Shown here: one piece after another, positions 36,610-49,090 of the stretch
How positions within the stretch are numbered: position 1 is the first letter of the stretch
Layout of the letters: every line of letters starts with the position of its first letter
From: Bog-473 sp963807675
GTDB taxonomy: Bacteria > Actinomycetota > Acidimicrobiia > Acidimicrobiales > RAAP-2
Length of the DNA: 64,000 nucleotides
NCBI GenBank assembly: GCA_963807675.1
Contig: CAWECP010000003.1
Coordinates: 372,001-436,000, forward strand
Reading direction: 5' to 3'
Program-made: the position numbers and the translations under genes
Notes under the pieces: generated by a model
Database searches by the model: none
Seen by the model: the letters and a program-made list of their open reading frames with translations, nothing else
What the model was told of the DNA's origin: nothing

Positions 36610-37339
36610 TCAGCCCATGCCGCCCGCGGCCACGTCGAGCCGCCTGCTGCCCCGAGCCGTCGAAGCCGTACACGCCGCGCGCCTGGTCGCGCACCATGGC
36701 GCCGTTGCTCAGCTCGATGACGCGCCGGCGCATCTTGTCGACCAGCACCTCGTCGTGGGTGGCCACCACCACCGTGGTGCCGGTGCGGTTGATGCGGTCG
36801 AGCAGCTGCATGATGCCCTGGCTCGTCTGCGGGTCGAGGTTCCCCGTCGGCTCGTCGGCCAGCAGGATCAGCGGGCGGTTGACGAAGGCCCGGGCCACCG
36901 CCACGCGCTGCTGCTCGCCGCCGGAGAGCTCGTCCGGCAGGTTGTCGCGCTTGTTGGCCAGCCCGACCAGGTCGAGCACCTGGGGCACCTGGTTGGCCAC
37001 GACGTGGCGGGGCCGGCCGATCACCTCGAGGGCGAAGGCCACGTTCTCGAACACCGTCTTGTTGGGCAGCAGCCGGAAGTCCTGGAAGACGCAGCCGATG
37101 TTGCGGCGCAGGTAGGGCACCCGCCATTTGGGCAGCTCGACGATGTTGCGGCCGGCCTCGAGGATCTGGCCCGTGTCGGGCAGCTCCTCGCGCAGGAGCA
37201 GGCGGATGAACGTCGTCTTGCCCGAGCCCGACGCGCCGACGAGGAAGACGAACTCGCCCTTCTCGATCTCGACGGTGATGTCGCGCAGGGCGACGGTCGA
37301 GCCCTTGTAGGTCTTGGTGACGTTCTCGAATCGGATCAT
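36610..37339 (-). CDS. ftsE: Cell division ATP-binding protein FtsE
   Basis: ABC ATPase partner of FtsX. MIRFENVTKTYKGSTVALRD, the Walker A GASGSGKTTFIRLLL, Q-loop FQDFRLLPNKTV, signature LSGGEQQRVAVARA and Walker B ILLADEPTGNLD are all present. The main frame would overrun into ftsX; a base change near 36645 yields an end GGMG and a stop at 36610, leaving a single base before the ftsX ATG, the usual tight coupling. Length is about 240 residues, normal. Confidence 0.9.
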
Positions 37340-37498
37340 GCAGAAGGGAGTTGGTCGCCGTCCGCCCGGCGGCGAACCCGCACGATCCTAGTGTCCCCAC
37401 GTTACGATTGCGGGTCATCGGCTCCGGCGCAGGTCACGGCTCGCGGGCCGTCCGACGGTGCCGCCGTACCGAGCCATCGCCCGTCACCGACGCGGTCG

Positions 37499-38650
37499 CT
37501 ACGCCGCCCCGGTCTCGCGCTGGCGGCGCAGCTCCGCCTCCATGAACGCGTCGAGGTCGCCGTCGAGCACGGCGTCGACGTTGCCCGTCTCGTAGCTCGT
37601 GCGCAGGTCCTTGACCAGCTGGTAGGGCGCCAGCACGTAGGAGCGGATCTGGTTGCCCCAGGCGTTGTCGACCCGCTCGCCGCTCAGCGCGTCGAGCTCG
37701 GCCCGGCGCTCGGCGCGGGCCCGCTCGGCCAGCTTGGCCCCGAGGATCTGCAGCGCCTTGGCCTTGTTCTGGTGCTGGCTGCGCTCGTTCTGGCACGACA
37801 CCACGATCCCCGTCGGCAGGTGGGTGAGGCGCACGGCCGAGTCCGTCTTGTTGACGTGCTGGCCGCCGGCGCCCGACGAGCGGTAGGTGTCGATGCGCAG
37901 GTCCTTCTCGTCGATCTCCACCTCGCTCGACACGTCCTCGAGGAACGGCGTCACGTCCATGGAGGCGAAGCTGGTCTGGCGGCGGTGCTGGGAGTCGAAG
38001 GGCGACATGCGCACCAGCCGGTGCACGCCGCGCTCGGTGGCCAGCAGCCCGTAGGCGAAGCGCCCGTGCACGATGAACGTGGCCGACAGCAGCCCGGCCT
38101 CCTGGCCCTCGGTGGCCTCGTCCACCTCGACGCTGAAGCCGCGCCGCTCGGCCCAGCGCTGGTACATGCGCAGCAGCATCTCGGTCCAGTCCTGCGCGTC
38201 GGTGCCGCCGGCGCCCGCGTGCACCTCGCACACGGCGTCGAGCTCGTCGTACTCGCCCGAGAACAGCGACTGCAGCTCGAGCGCGGCCAGGCGCGCGCCC
38301 AGCGCGTCGACCGTCTCGACCAGCTCGGCCTCGAGCGACGGCGTCGGGCGCGCCCGTCGGCCGCCGACTCCTCGGTCAGCTCGAGCAGCGCCCGGGCGTC
38401 GTCGAGCGCGGCTGCGCAGCCCGTCGAGCTGGTCGAGGTCGGCCGTCACCCGGCCCAGCTCCTTGGTGACCGCGCGGGCGTGGTCGGCGTCGTCCCACAG
38501 GTCGGGCCGCGCCACCTCGGCCTCCAGCTCGGCCCGGCGGGCCTCGCAGCTTGTCCAGCCCCAGGTAGCGCTCGGCCTCGGCCAGCCGCTCCCCCAGCGC
38601 CTCGAGCTCGGAGGTGAAGTCGCGGGGTGCCTCGGCCGACGGGCGGCCCG

Positions 38651-38664
<14 letters not shown>
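37499..38664 (-). CDS. prfB: Peptide chain release factor 2, frameshifted in the N-terminal third
   Basis: RF2 ends translation at UAA and UGA. The C-terminal two thirds are intact in one frame: the GGQ loop SSGAGGQHVNKTDSAVRLTH, the switch region CQNERSQHQNKAKAL, and GAGGTDAQDWTEMLLRMY. The N-terminal helices (FTSELEALGERLAEAERYLG, then ARPDLWDDADHARAV) are split by frame changes near 38550, 38412 and 38355. These do not show the CUU-UGA shift site used for RF2 autoregulation elsewhere. An ATG at 38664 overlaps the secA stop. It sits between secA and ftsE, as in other actinobacteria. Confidence 0.88.
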
Positions 38665-41508
<2,844 letters not shown>

Positions 41509-41924
41509 GGTGCGTCGATCCTACCGGCCGCAGGGGGGCGACAGCCGACAGCCGCGCTCCGTACGGAGAGTCGGGCTGCGTGCGGCTGACCTGGTCTTTG
41601 ACCCCACACTCGCCTGCTGCGAGGGTGGCGCACCGGCACCGGCGGCACGGCGGCACGCCACCGGCCCAACGGCGCCTTCACGGCACGCGTCGCCTCGTCT
41701 CCGCCCGCCCCCGACAGCCGGGGACACCACGGGCAGGGCTTACCTCTAAGCCGCACCATGCTCAGCGACCACAAGTCGCCTTACGTGGGTCGTTTTGCCT
41801 GCGACTGGCCTCGACTTTCAACCACAGACCCGCACGCAGCCCACGGCGATACTAGGGGCTGGCCGCCCCGTCGTCCCTCCGGACCTGGTCCGGGGGCCGG
41901 GCCCCGTGCCGCCGCCCGGCCGCG
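41509..41924. other. Gene-free gap upstream of secA
   Basis: About 415 bases between the secA start and the stop of the Mce-associated gene, both on the minus strand. No convincing gene, RNA or hairpin was found; short open frames on both strands have no ribosome sites. The secA promoter should be here. The 41750-41870 part is slightly less GC-rich. Confidence 0.4.
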
Positions 41925-42599
41925 CTACTGGCCCGGGACGTTGGAGCCGGAGGAGCCGGACGCCGTGCCCTCGCTCGCCGGCGACGCCCCTTCCAGCACG
42001 GTGACGTCCGAGATCTTCCAGGTCCCCCCGACGTTCTCGAGGTTGACGACGAGCCGGACCACGTCGGCCTGGGGCGTGGTGATCTTGTTGTTCACGTAGG
42101 TCTGGTCGATCACGGCGTAGACGGTGGCGGCGGTCGGGGTCTCGCTCTGGACGTAGAGCGCGCGGATTTGGCCGCGCGACTCGGCCAGGGCCTGCTCCAG
42201 CTCGGTGCGGATGGACGAGTTGAAGAACTGCTTGGCCTGGGTCGAGAACTGCCCGGTGGCCATGTCGGTGATGGCGCTGAAGTCGGTGTCGACCGACTTG
42301 GCGTTGAAGTTGAAGAAGTCGTCGAGGAAGCTCTGGGCGGCCGCCGTGACGGCGGGGTTCTGGCCTGAGCCGCTGCTCTTGGTGGCGTAGAGGATCCCGA
42401 AGACCAGGGTGCCGAGCAGCCCGACGATGGCCAGCACGCTGACGACGCGGAACGCCCGCCGCGTCGGCGCCGCAGAGGTGGACCGTTTCCGGCCGCGGCG
42501 CGCCGTCTCCCGGGTCGGCGCGTCCTTGTCCTCATCTTCGGTCGTGGTGGCGCCGACCACCTTCACTCCGCTGTCGGCTGACTCGTCGGTCATCGTCAT
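41925..42599 (-). CDS. Mce-associated membrane protein
   Basis: A 224-residue protein of the Mam/Mas type that accompanies mce operons. A charged N-terminal cytoplasmic part is followed by one helix (RVVSVLAIVGLLGTLVFGIL, residues 50-69) and an extracellular NTF2-like domain (AAAQSFLDDFFNFNAKSVDT, AVIDQTYVNNKITTPQADVV). Mam proteins stabilise the Mce complex in mycobacteria. It is the last gene of the operon, 67 bases after mceF, as is typical. Confidence 0.85.
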   Translation of the reverse strand: MTMTDESADSGVKVVGATTTEDEDKDAPTRETARRGRKRSTSAAPTRRAFRVVSVLAIVGLLGTLVFGILYATKSSGSGQNPAVTAAAQSFLDDFFNFNAKSVDTDFSAITDMATGQFSTQAKQFFNSSIRTELEQALAESRGQIRALYVQSETPTAATVYAVIDQTYVNNKITTPQADVVRLVVNLENVGGTWKISDVTVLEGASPASEGTASGSSGSNVPGQ

Positions 42600-42666
42600 G
42601 GTCTCCGTTCTCCCTCCAAGTGTTGCGCACCCCGTCGGCGTCTCGACGCCATCGGGGAGCGGTGGA

Positions 42667-43992
42667 TCAGGCGCGCCGCCGGGCGCGGCGGCGCGAGGGG
42701 CGGGCGCCCCAGGCCAGGAACAGCACCGGGACGACCAGTCCGCCCAGGGCCAGCAGCAGGGCCACGCTCGGTCCGGGCACCCGGTACGAGGCGCTCGAGA
42801 CCGGGATCGGCGTGGCCGAGCCGAGCTCGACGTCGGAGTCCTGCGCCGTCGGTGCCACGACCTGCCCGCCGTCGGCGGGGGTGAAGCCGGTCTGGGTGGC
42901 CGGGCCGACGCCGTTGCCGAACACCGTCACGCAGCCGGCACCCGGGTAGATGTCGGGGATCTGGTTGGCCGAGGCGTAGGACTGGCCCGGCTCGCTGATG
43001 ATGGGCGGCAGCAGCAGGCGGGTGCGCAGGAAGACCTGGTTCTGCACGCCCTCGTTGCTGACGGTCGGCTGGGCCGGTCCGGCCACGGCGATGTTCTCAA
43101 CGGCGCCGAAGAAGTACTGGTTGAACGTCAGGCCCTGCGACAGGTTGGTGAGGTTCGTGGGCTCGGCGATGTTGGAGAGGATGTCGGCGGTGTCGTGGAG
43201 CAGGCAGCCGAGGTTGGCCGACTGCGACGTGACGAGGTCATTGACCTCGCCGAAGGCGGCCGAGCCCTCGGTCAGCAGCGTGTGCAGGCCCGTCTTCTGC
43301 TCGGCCAGCACCTGTACGAGGGCGGCCGTGTTGGCCAGGTCCTGGCGCAACTCCGGGGCGACAGCGGTCACCGCGTCGAGGGTGGGGGGCGCGTTGGCCA
43401 GCAGTTCGGTGAACTGCTGCTGGTAGGCCACGAACTCCTTGGAGAAGGTCGTGCCGGCACTGACGATGGTGCGCAGGTTGCCCGCGTTGCCCTGCAAGGC
43501 CGCGGCCAGCTCGCCGATCAGCTTGTTCAGGTTGCCGGCCGGGATGGCCTGCAGCAGCCGGGTGGCCGAGGCAACCACCTGGCCCACATCGGCGGGGATC
43601 TGGTTCGGGGCGGCGGGCACGTTGGCCCCGCTCTTCAGGTCCGGCGCGTTGCCGCCGCGCGTGGGCACCAGGTTCACCACCTGCTCGCCCAGGTCGTTGG
43701 CGATCTGCACCGACGACTGCACGTCGTCGGGTACGGCGGTGCCGGGGTCGATGCGCATGGTGACCTTGGTGCCCGTCTTGGTCAGCCCGGTCGAGCTCAC
43801 CGTGCCGACCGGCACGCCGTTCAGCTCGACCTCGAAGCCCGAGTACAGGCCCGAGGCGTTGGCGAACTCGGTCGTGAGCGTGGTCGGGGTGTCGAGCGGG
43901 TTGCCGAGCAGGTTGACCACGCCGTAGCCGACCAGGGCGAAGCTCACGAGGAAGAAGACGATCAAATTGATGATGAGGCGGGGTGTGATCAC
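42667..43992 (-). CDS. mceF: Mce family protein, MceF position
   Basis: One of six substrate-binding subunits that form the tunnel of the Mce lipid importer. An N-terminal helix (LIINLIVFFLVSFALVGYGV) is followed by the MCE/MlaD domain (GLYSGFEVELNGVPVGTVSS), a long helical needle domain rich in Leu, and a C-terminal hydrophobic segment (VALLLALGGLVVPVLFLAW) with an Arg-rich tail. The start GTG at 43992 overlaps the mceE stop. 441 residues is a normal length. Confidence 0.88.
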   Translation of the reverse strand: MITPRLIINLIVFFLVSFALVGYGVVNLLGNPLDTPTTLTTEFANASGLYSGFEVELNGVPVGTVSSTGLTKTGTKVTMRIDPGTAVPDDVQSSVQIANDLGEQVVNLVPTRGGNAPDLKSGANVPAAPNQIPADVGQVVASATRLLQAIPAGNLNKLIGELAAALQGNAGNLRTIVSAGTTFSKEFVAYQQQFTELLANAPPTLDAVTAVAPELRQDLANTAALVQVLAEQKTGLHTLLTEGSAAFGEVNDLVTSQSANLGCLLHDTADILSNIAEPTNLTNLSQGLTFNQYFFGAVENIAVAGPAQPTVSNEGVQNQVFLRTRLLLPPIISEPGQSYASANQIPDIYPGAGCVTVFGNGVGPATQTGFTPADGGQVVAPTAQDSDVELGSATPIPVSSASYRVPGPSVALLLALGGLVVPVLFLAWGARPSRRRARRRA

Positions 43993-45012
43993 TTGTCCGT
44001 CCCCGCGTCGGCGCCGGCCGAGTTCGGCGCGCAGCTGAAGGCCGGCTGGCTGTCGTCCTCCCCGCCGCCGGGCAGGCCGCACACAATGATGTTCTCGTAG
44101 AGCTGTACGTAGCCGCTGCGCACCGCCTTGGGCAGCGCGTTGTCGGCGACCGGGATCTCCTGGAGCAGGCCGGCCAGGTCCGACTGGTGCTGGGCCAGCT
44201 GACTGCTCACCGCCGCCAACGTCTGCAGCTGGTCGGTGATCTGGGGGTAGTACTGCTCGAGCAGGCTGCGGCCCTGCGTCGAGAGGTTGTCGAGCGACTG
44301 CAGCAGCGTCTCGAACTGCTGGGAGTTCTGGGCCAGGATGGCCACGGTCTGCGACAGGTTGTCCAGCGCCGTCTCGCCCTGGCTGGTGTCGGGGGCGAGC
44401 TGCGCGGCCGAGGCTGTTGAGCCCGTTGACGGCTGCGCTGATGTCGTCGGTGTGCTGGGCATACGCCGTGGCCACCGTGTCGAGGTCGGTCAGGAAGGCC
44501 TTGAGCGACGCCTCCTGCCCGGTGAAGCCCTCGCCGCCGGCCTCAATGATCTGGGCCAGCTCCGTGCTCGAGATGGCGCCGAAGACCTCCGAGCCCGCTT
44601 CCACGAACTGCTCGACATCGGGGACGACGGAGGTGTGCCGGATGACGGCGCCGTCGGGCAGCTGGGGCGCCGTGGCGGCGGCTCCGCCCGTCTCGTCCTT
44701 GGGCACGGTCAGCTCCACGAACTGGTCGCCCAGGATGGTGGTGCGGTCGATGGCCGCTCTCACATTGGCCGGGATGCGCACGCCCTGGTCGAAGGCGAGC
44801 ACGACCTTGGCCTTGTCGCCGTCGAGCGCAATCGAGCTCACGCTGCCGACGGGGACGTCGGCCAGCTGCACCTGGGCCCCGTTGGAGAGGTCGCCGACGT
44901 CGCTGAAGACGGCGCTGGCCGTGCGCTGGCCGCCCGACATGGAGCAGCCGGTGAGCCCGGCGGCCAGCGCGACCAGGGCGGGCACGGTCAAGAACAGCCG
45001 GCGGCGGCCCAT
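43989..45012 (-). CDS. mceE: Mce family lipoprotein, MceE position, one frameshift
   Basis: The N-terminus is a lipoprotein signal with lipobox LTGC (LVALAAGLTGCSMSGGQR), a mark of MceE/LprK. The MCE domain follows (NGAQVQLADVPVGSVSSIAL). Near 44415 the frame changes; joining the parts gives a continuous helical domain (DNLSQTVAILAQNSQQFETL) and a Cys-containing end (ENIIVCGLPGGGEDDSQPAF) to the stop at 43989. The start overlaps the mceD stop by one base. Confidence 0.85.
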
Positions 45013-46662
45013 CACAGCCACCCCGTGAGGTCGTGCCACCACTGGTCCAGCGCGGCCGCGGTGGGCGTGGGCGGCCCGGTGTGCGGTCATGGACGCCGGC
45101 ATGGGCGGCAGCTCGTCGGCGGCCGGCGCGGTCAGCGTCAGGTCGGCGCCGACTGCCGGTGACGTGGTGCCCGAGCCCGCGCCCGCGTTGGCCAGGGAGG
45201 CGGTCAACCCGCCGGCCGTCACGCTGTTCGACAGCAGTCCGCCCTGCGACGCCGAGGTGCCCGTGCTGCCGCCGCTCGAACTGGAGTGGCCCGATGACCC
45301 GGCGGTGCAGCCCAAAATGAGGTTGAGCAAGCCGCAGGGGTTGGTCGTGGTCGTGGTGGTTGGCGGCACCGTCGTCGTGGTCGTCGTCGTCGAGGCGGCA
45401 GCCGGCGCCTTGGACTGAGGTGCCGGCGCTGACGACGAGCCGCCGCCCTGCGCGGCGTTGGCGATCTGCTGGAGCCCCTGCTGCATGAGCGATGACGGCG
45501 TGGTGGTGCCGCTGCTCTGGCCGGTCAGTGCGTCGAGGATGTTCGGGATGTCGTTCAGCAGCGGGTCGAAGAAGCCCGAGTCGGGGTTGCCGCACTCGTT
45601 GAGGGCGGCTATCTCGGCGGCGCTGAGTCCCGTCGAGTGGTTGGCCACGACGCGACGGCACACGCCGGCCAACCGGTCACGGATGAGGCCGGCGATGTAG
45701 GCGCCGCTCACGCCGGGCGCCGCCTGGATGTTGAGGTCCAGCCAGTTGTACGTCGGGTCGTAGGCGCGCTCGGCCCCCTGGAAGAGGCTGTTGCCGTTCT
45801 GGAGGATCTCGTCGACCGCAGCCAGGTTCCGGTCCAGCGTGCGGCTCGCCGTGGTCACGGTGCCCACGTCGGCCTCGAGCGGTTGCAGGTTGGGCACGAG
45901 GAGGTTGACCAGGCCGGTGCTGGCGCCGGCCAGCTGCGTAATGGCGTCGTTCAGCTGCCCGGAGTGTTGCGCGATGGTCGTCGACACGGTGTCGTATTGC
46001 TCGACCAGCTGCTCGATGTTGGACGTGTCGGTGTCGAGGGTGCCGGTCAGCTGGCCCAGGGTGCCGTTGAGCTGGCCCAGGTCGTCGCCCTTCTCGGCCA
46101 GCAGCTGCACCGTGCCGGCCGCCGATGCGATCAGCTTGTTCAGGTTGCCCCCCTGACCGTCGAGGTCGGTGGCCAGGTTGGTCACGAGATCGCCCACCGC
46201 GTTCGGGTTGAGCGCGTTGAGGGTGTGCTGCAACTCCTTCAGCACCTCGTCGGTGGACACGGGGACGGCCGTGCGTTGCTCGGGGATGGTGGCGCCCGAG
46301 GCCAGGTAGGGCCCGCCCGTGTAGCCCGGGTTGAGGTCGACGTCGGGCGAGCCCAGCAGCTGGGCCGCCACCAGCGAGGCGAAGGCCGTGCTGGGGATGT
46401 GGGTGCCCTGGTTCACCGCCAGCGTGACGTGCACCGTGTCGCCGACGTTCTGCACATCGGTGACGGTGCCGACCTTCACCCCGAGCACGTCGACGGCGGC
46501 CCCGGTGAAGAGCCCGGGCGCGCTGGAGTAGACGACGTTGATCGGGTACGTCGGCGTCCCCTTCGTCACATCGACGGCGACCAATATGCCCGCAACGAGC
46601 ACCACCGCCACCACGGCGGTGCGGATGCCCTTGGAGGCGAGGATCCTGCGCAGCGTTTCCAT
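45012..46662 (-). CDS. mceD: Mce family protein, MceD position, frameshift near the 3' end
   Basis: METLRRILASKGIRTAVVAV leads into a helix and the MCE domain (GAAVDVLGVKVGTVTDVQNV), a needle domain, and a Ser/Thr/Ala-rich extracellular tail with long Thr runs. The long frame reads on into mceE only because of an indel near 45075; a one-base change gives an end ALDQWWHDLTGWL and a stop overlapping the mceE ATG (TGATG). The start ATG overlaps the mceC stop in the same way; a GTG lies one codon before. Confidence 0.85.
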
Positions 46663-47912
46663 CACTTGATCCCCTGAAGCAGCGGGCTGATCAGCTGGGA
46701 CAGGCCACCGAGGCCTGAATTGGGCCCGGTCGGCTCGGTGGACGACTGGGATCCGGAACCCTCGGCCGCACCGTTCGAGGCCGAGCCGGTGGAGCCCGAA
46801 CCCGAGGCGTGCGAGGTGCCGCCCCCCGGCTCGGCCTCGGAGCCCTCGCCGGGCAGGGGCCCGGTCTGGTCGCTACAGGCCAGGGGGTCGGGGCCGAGCG
46901 CCTCGTTCAGCGCCTGGTCCAGTGCGCCGCACGGCCCAATGACGCCGTAGGTGTTCGTGAGTGAGGCCGGGTTGGTGTAGATGTTGCCCCACGGCACCGG
47001 GGTCGACCCGCTGTAGGCGATGGACTGGAAGCCCTTGAGCGCGCCGCCCAGATAACTCACGCCCTCGGCCAGGTCGTCCTGGTGCTGGCCCACCACGGTC
47101 AGGTCGGCGTGCAGGCTGGAGAGCAGCGAGTTGAGCGCGGGCGAGTCCTGGCTGACCAGGCCGTTGGTCTGGCTGGCCATGGCGTCGACATTCGTGATGA
47201 GGTTGGCCAGGTCCTGGTTGTTGTCGGCCAGGCCGGTCGAGACCGTGTCGAGGTTGTTGACCACCGACAGCAGCTGCTGATCACGACTGGCCAGGGTGGA
47301 CGACAGCGTGTTGGCCGAGTCGATGAGCTGGGACACCTGCGTGCTGCGCTGGTCCACCGTGGTGGTGAGCGCACCGAGCCCGGCGATGATCTGCGCCACC
47401 TGGGTCTGCTTGTCCTTGGTGATGGCGGCCAGCGACGTCACCAGGCTGTTGAGCGCCTGCGCGTTGGACTTGGCCAGCAGGGTGTGCGCCGTGTTCTGCA
47501 ATTGGTAGAACTCGGTGGGCACCGACGTGTTGGTGATGAGCGCGCCCGGCTTGAGCGGCTCGTCCCATCCGCTCACCGGCGTCAGCGTGACGTCGACCAC
47601 CCCGAGCAGTGTCTCCACCTCGATCGCCGCCGTCGTCACGTGCGGCAGCTGGACCGACTTGCCCACCGACAGCTGGGCGTCCACCGCGTTGCCGTGCACG
47701 TCGACCGAGGTGACCGAGCCGACGTTGACGCCGGCGACCATGACCTGGGTGCCCTTCGAAACGCCGGCGGCGTTGGCGAAGCGGGCCGTGATCGTGTAGC
47801 CGGAGCTGAACAGGCTGCGGTTGAGGAACAGGATGCCGAGGATGCAGACGAGCATCACGACGATGGCGACGAGGCCGACCACCTTGGGGTTGCGCTCGGT
47901 GACGGCCTTCAC
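46662..47912 (-). CDS. mceC: Mce family protein, MceC position
   Basis: 416 residues. Helix VVGLVAIVVMLVCILGILFL, then the MCE domain (SKGTQVMVAGVNVGSVTSVD), a needle domain of regularly spaced Leu/Ile (LNSLVTSLAAITKDKQTQVA), and a Gly/Ser-rich tail. Starts with GTG at 47912, overlapping the mceB stop by four bases. Confidence 0.88.
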   Translation of the reverse strand: MKAVTERNPKVVGLVAIVVMLVCILGILFLNRSLFSSGYTITARFANAAGVSKGTQVMVAGVNVGSVTSVDVHGNAVDAQLSVGKSVQLPHVTTAAIEVETLLGVVDVTLTPVSGWDEPLKPGALITNTSVPTEFYQLQNTAHTLLAKSNAQALNSLVTSLAAITKDKQTQVAQIIAGLGALTTTVDQRSTQVSQLIDSANTLSSTLASRDQQLLSVVNNLDTVSTGLADNNQDLANLITNVDAMASQTNGLVSQDSPALNSLLSSLHADLTVVGQHQDDLAEGVSYLGGALKGFQSIAYSGSTPVPWGNIYTNPASLTNTYGVIGPCGALDQALNEALGPDPLACSDQTGPLPGEGSEAEPGGGTSHASGSGSTGSASNGAAEGSGSQSSTEPTGPNSGLGGLSQLISPLLQGIK

Positions 47913-49090
47913 TTGGAGCCTCCCGTCGCCGACGCGGCGGCCCCGCTGACCGCCTGCAGGTCGAGGCCGAGGCTCGAGGCGGCCAGGCCGCCCGGACTCG
48001 AAGGGGACGTGCTCGACGGGGTGGACGTGCCTGCCGAGGGCGCGGAGAGCGGGGAGGAGGACGGTGGGCTGCCGAGCGGGCCCGAGCCGGGCGGCGGGTT
48101 TCCCGGCTCGTAGTACGAGCACGCCGTCTGGTTGGCCAGACACGTGTAGATGGTCTGCACGGCGAACCACTGCCCCCACTGGGAGATCTGGATGTAGGGG
48201 GCGAGCCCTTCGCCCAGGGAGGACAGGCTGGCGGCGAGGTTCTGCTGGTTGTTCTGCACGTCGGCCGCCACCGCTTGCAGGTTGTCGATGGTGCTGGTGA
48301 TGGTGGTGTGGTTGTTCCCGATCAGGCTGGCCAGGTCCGTGGCCACCTGTGAGAGGTTGCCCACCACGCCGTCGAGCAGCGTGTTCTTCGACGCCAGCGC
48401 CGAGGACACCGTCTGCAGGTTGGTCACCAACGAGTCGATGTCGCCCGAGCGCGAGGCCAGTGCGGTGAGGACCTGGTCGAGGTTGCCGATGATTTGGCCC
48501 ACCTGGGTGTCGAGCGCCTCCACCGTGTTCGACACCGCGGCACCGCTGTTGATGAGCTGGTCGATCTGGGCCGTGTCGCCCTCGAGCGCGCCGGACACGT
48601 TCTCGACGAACTCGTTGGCCTCGGTGGGGTTGATGGCGGAGAGCACCGGCCCGAGCGAATTCAGGAACGCGTCGATGCTGCCGTCGGTGACGTCGTGGCT
48701 GAGCGGGATGGTGGCACCGGGCTGGAGGACAGGGCCCGTCGGCCCGGGGAACAGCTCTATCTCCTTCTGACCGATGACGTTGTGCCAGCGCATGCCCACG
48801 TCGGTGGAGCGGCGCAACGTGACGGAGTCGTTGACGCTCATGGCGATGAGCGCGTGCCCGTGCTGGACGCCGATGCTCGAGACCTGCCCGATCGGCACTC
48901 CGGCGATGTTGACCTCGTCGCCGGTGGCCAGGCCGGTGACGTCGCTCAGCTGGGCGTCGAGGGTGTGGCGGCTGCTGAACAGCGAGATGTTCCCGACTTT
49001 GACGGCCAGCCCGACCAGCAGCACCAGGCACACCAGCGCGAAGACGGCGAACTTGAAGGCCGACTTGGGGAAGCGGTGGCGCAGCCTCAC
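47909..49090 (-). CDS. mceB: Mce family protein, MceB position
   Basis: 393 residues. FAVFALVCLVLLVGLAVKVG is the membrane helix; the MCE domain reads ATGDEVNIAGVPIGQVSSIG; the needle domain runs to about residue 320 and ends with two Cys (YTCLANQTACSYYEPG), then a Ser/Pro-rich tail. The start is GTG at 49090, overlapping the mceA stop. Confidence 0.88.
   Translation of the reverse strand: MRLRHRFPKSAFKFAVFALVCLVLLVGLAVKVGNISLFSSRHTLDAQLSDVTGLATGDEVNIAGVPIGQVSSIGVQHGHALIAMSVNDSVTLRRSTDVGMRWHNVIGQKEIELFPGPTGPVLQPGATIPLSHDVTDGSIDAFLNSLGPVLSAINPTEANEFVENVSGALEGDTAQIDQLINSGAAVSNTVEALDTQVGQIIGNLDQVLTALASRSGDIDSLVTNLQTVSSALASKNTLLDGVVGNLSQVATDLASLIGNNHTTITSTIDNLQAVAADVQNNQQNLAASLSSLGEGLAPYIQISQWGQWFAVQTIYTCLANQTACSYYEPGNPPPGSGPLGSPPSSSPLSAPSAGTSTPSSTSPSSPGGLAASSLGLDLQAVSGAAASATGGSK

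Noticed and set aside
38340..38560. Programmed frameshift in prfB
   Set aside because: No CUU-UGA-C type site is present, there are three frame changes instead of one, and neighbouring genes have the same kind of breaks.
41509..41924. Small genes upstream of secA
   Set aside because: The short frames lack ribosome sites, codon bias and any recognisable product.
42667..46665. A single 1332-residue Mce protein
   Set aside because: It is mceD, mceE and mceF strung together by two indels; each has its own start, membrane helix and MCE domain, and mceE has a lipobox.
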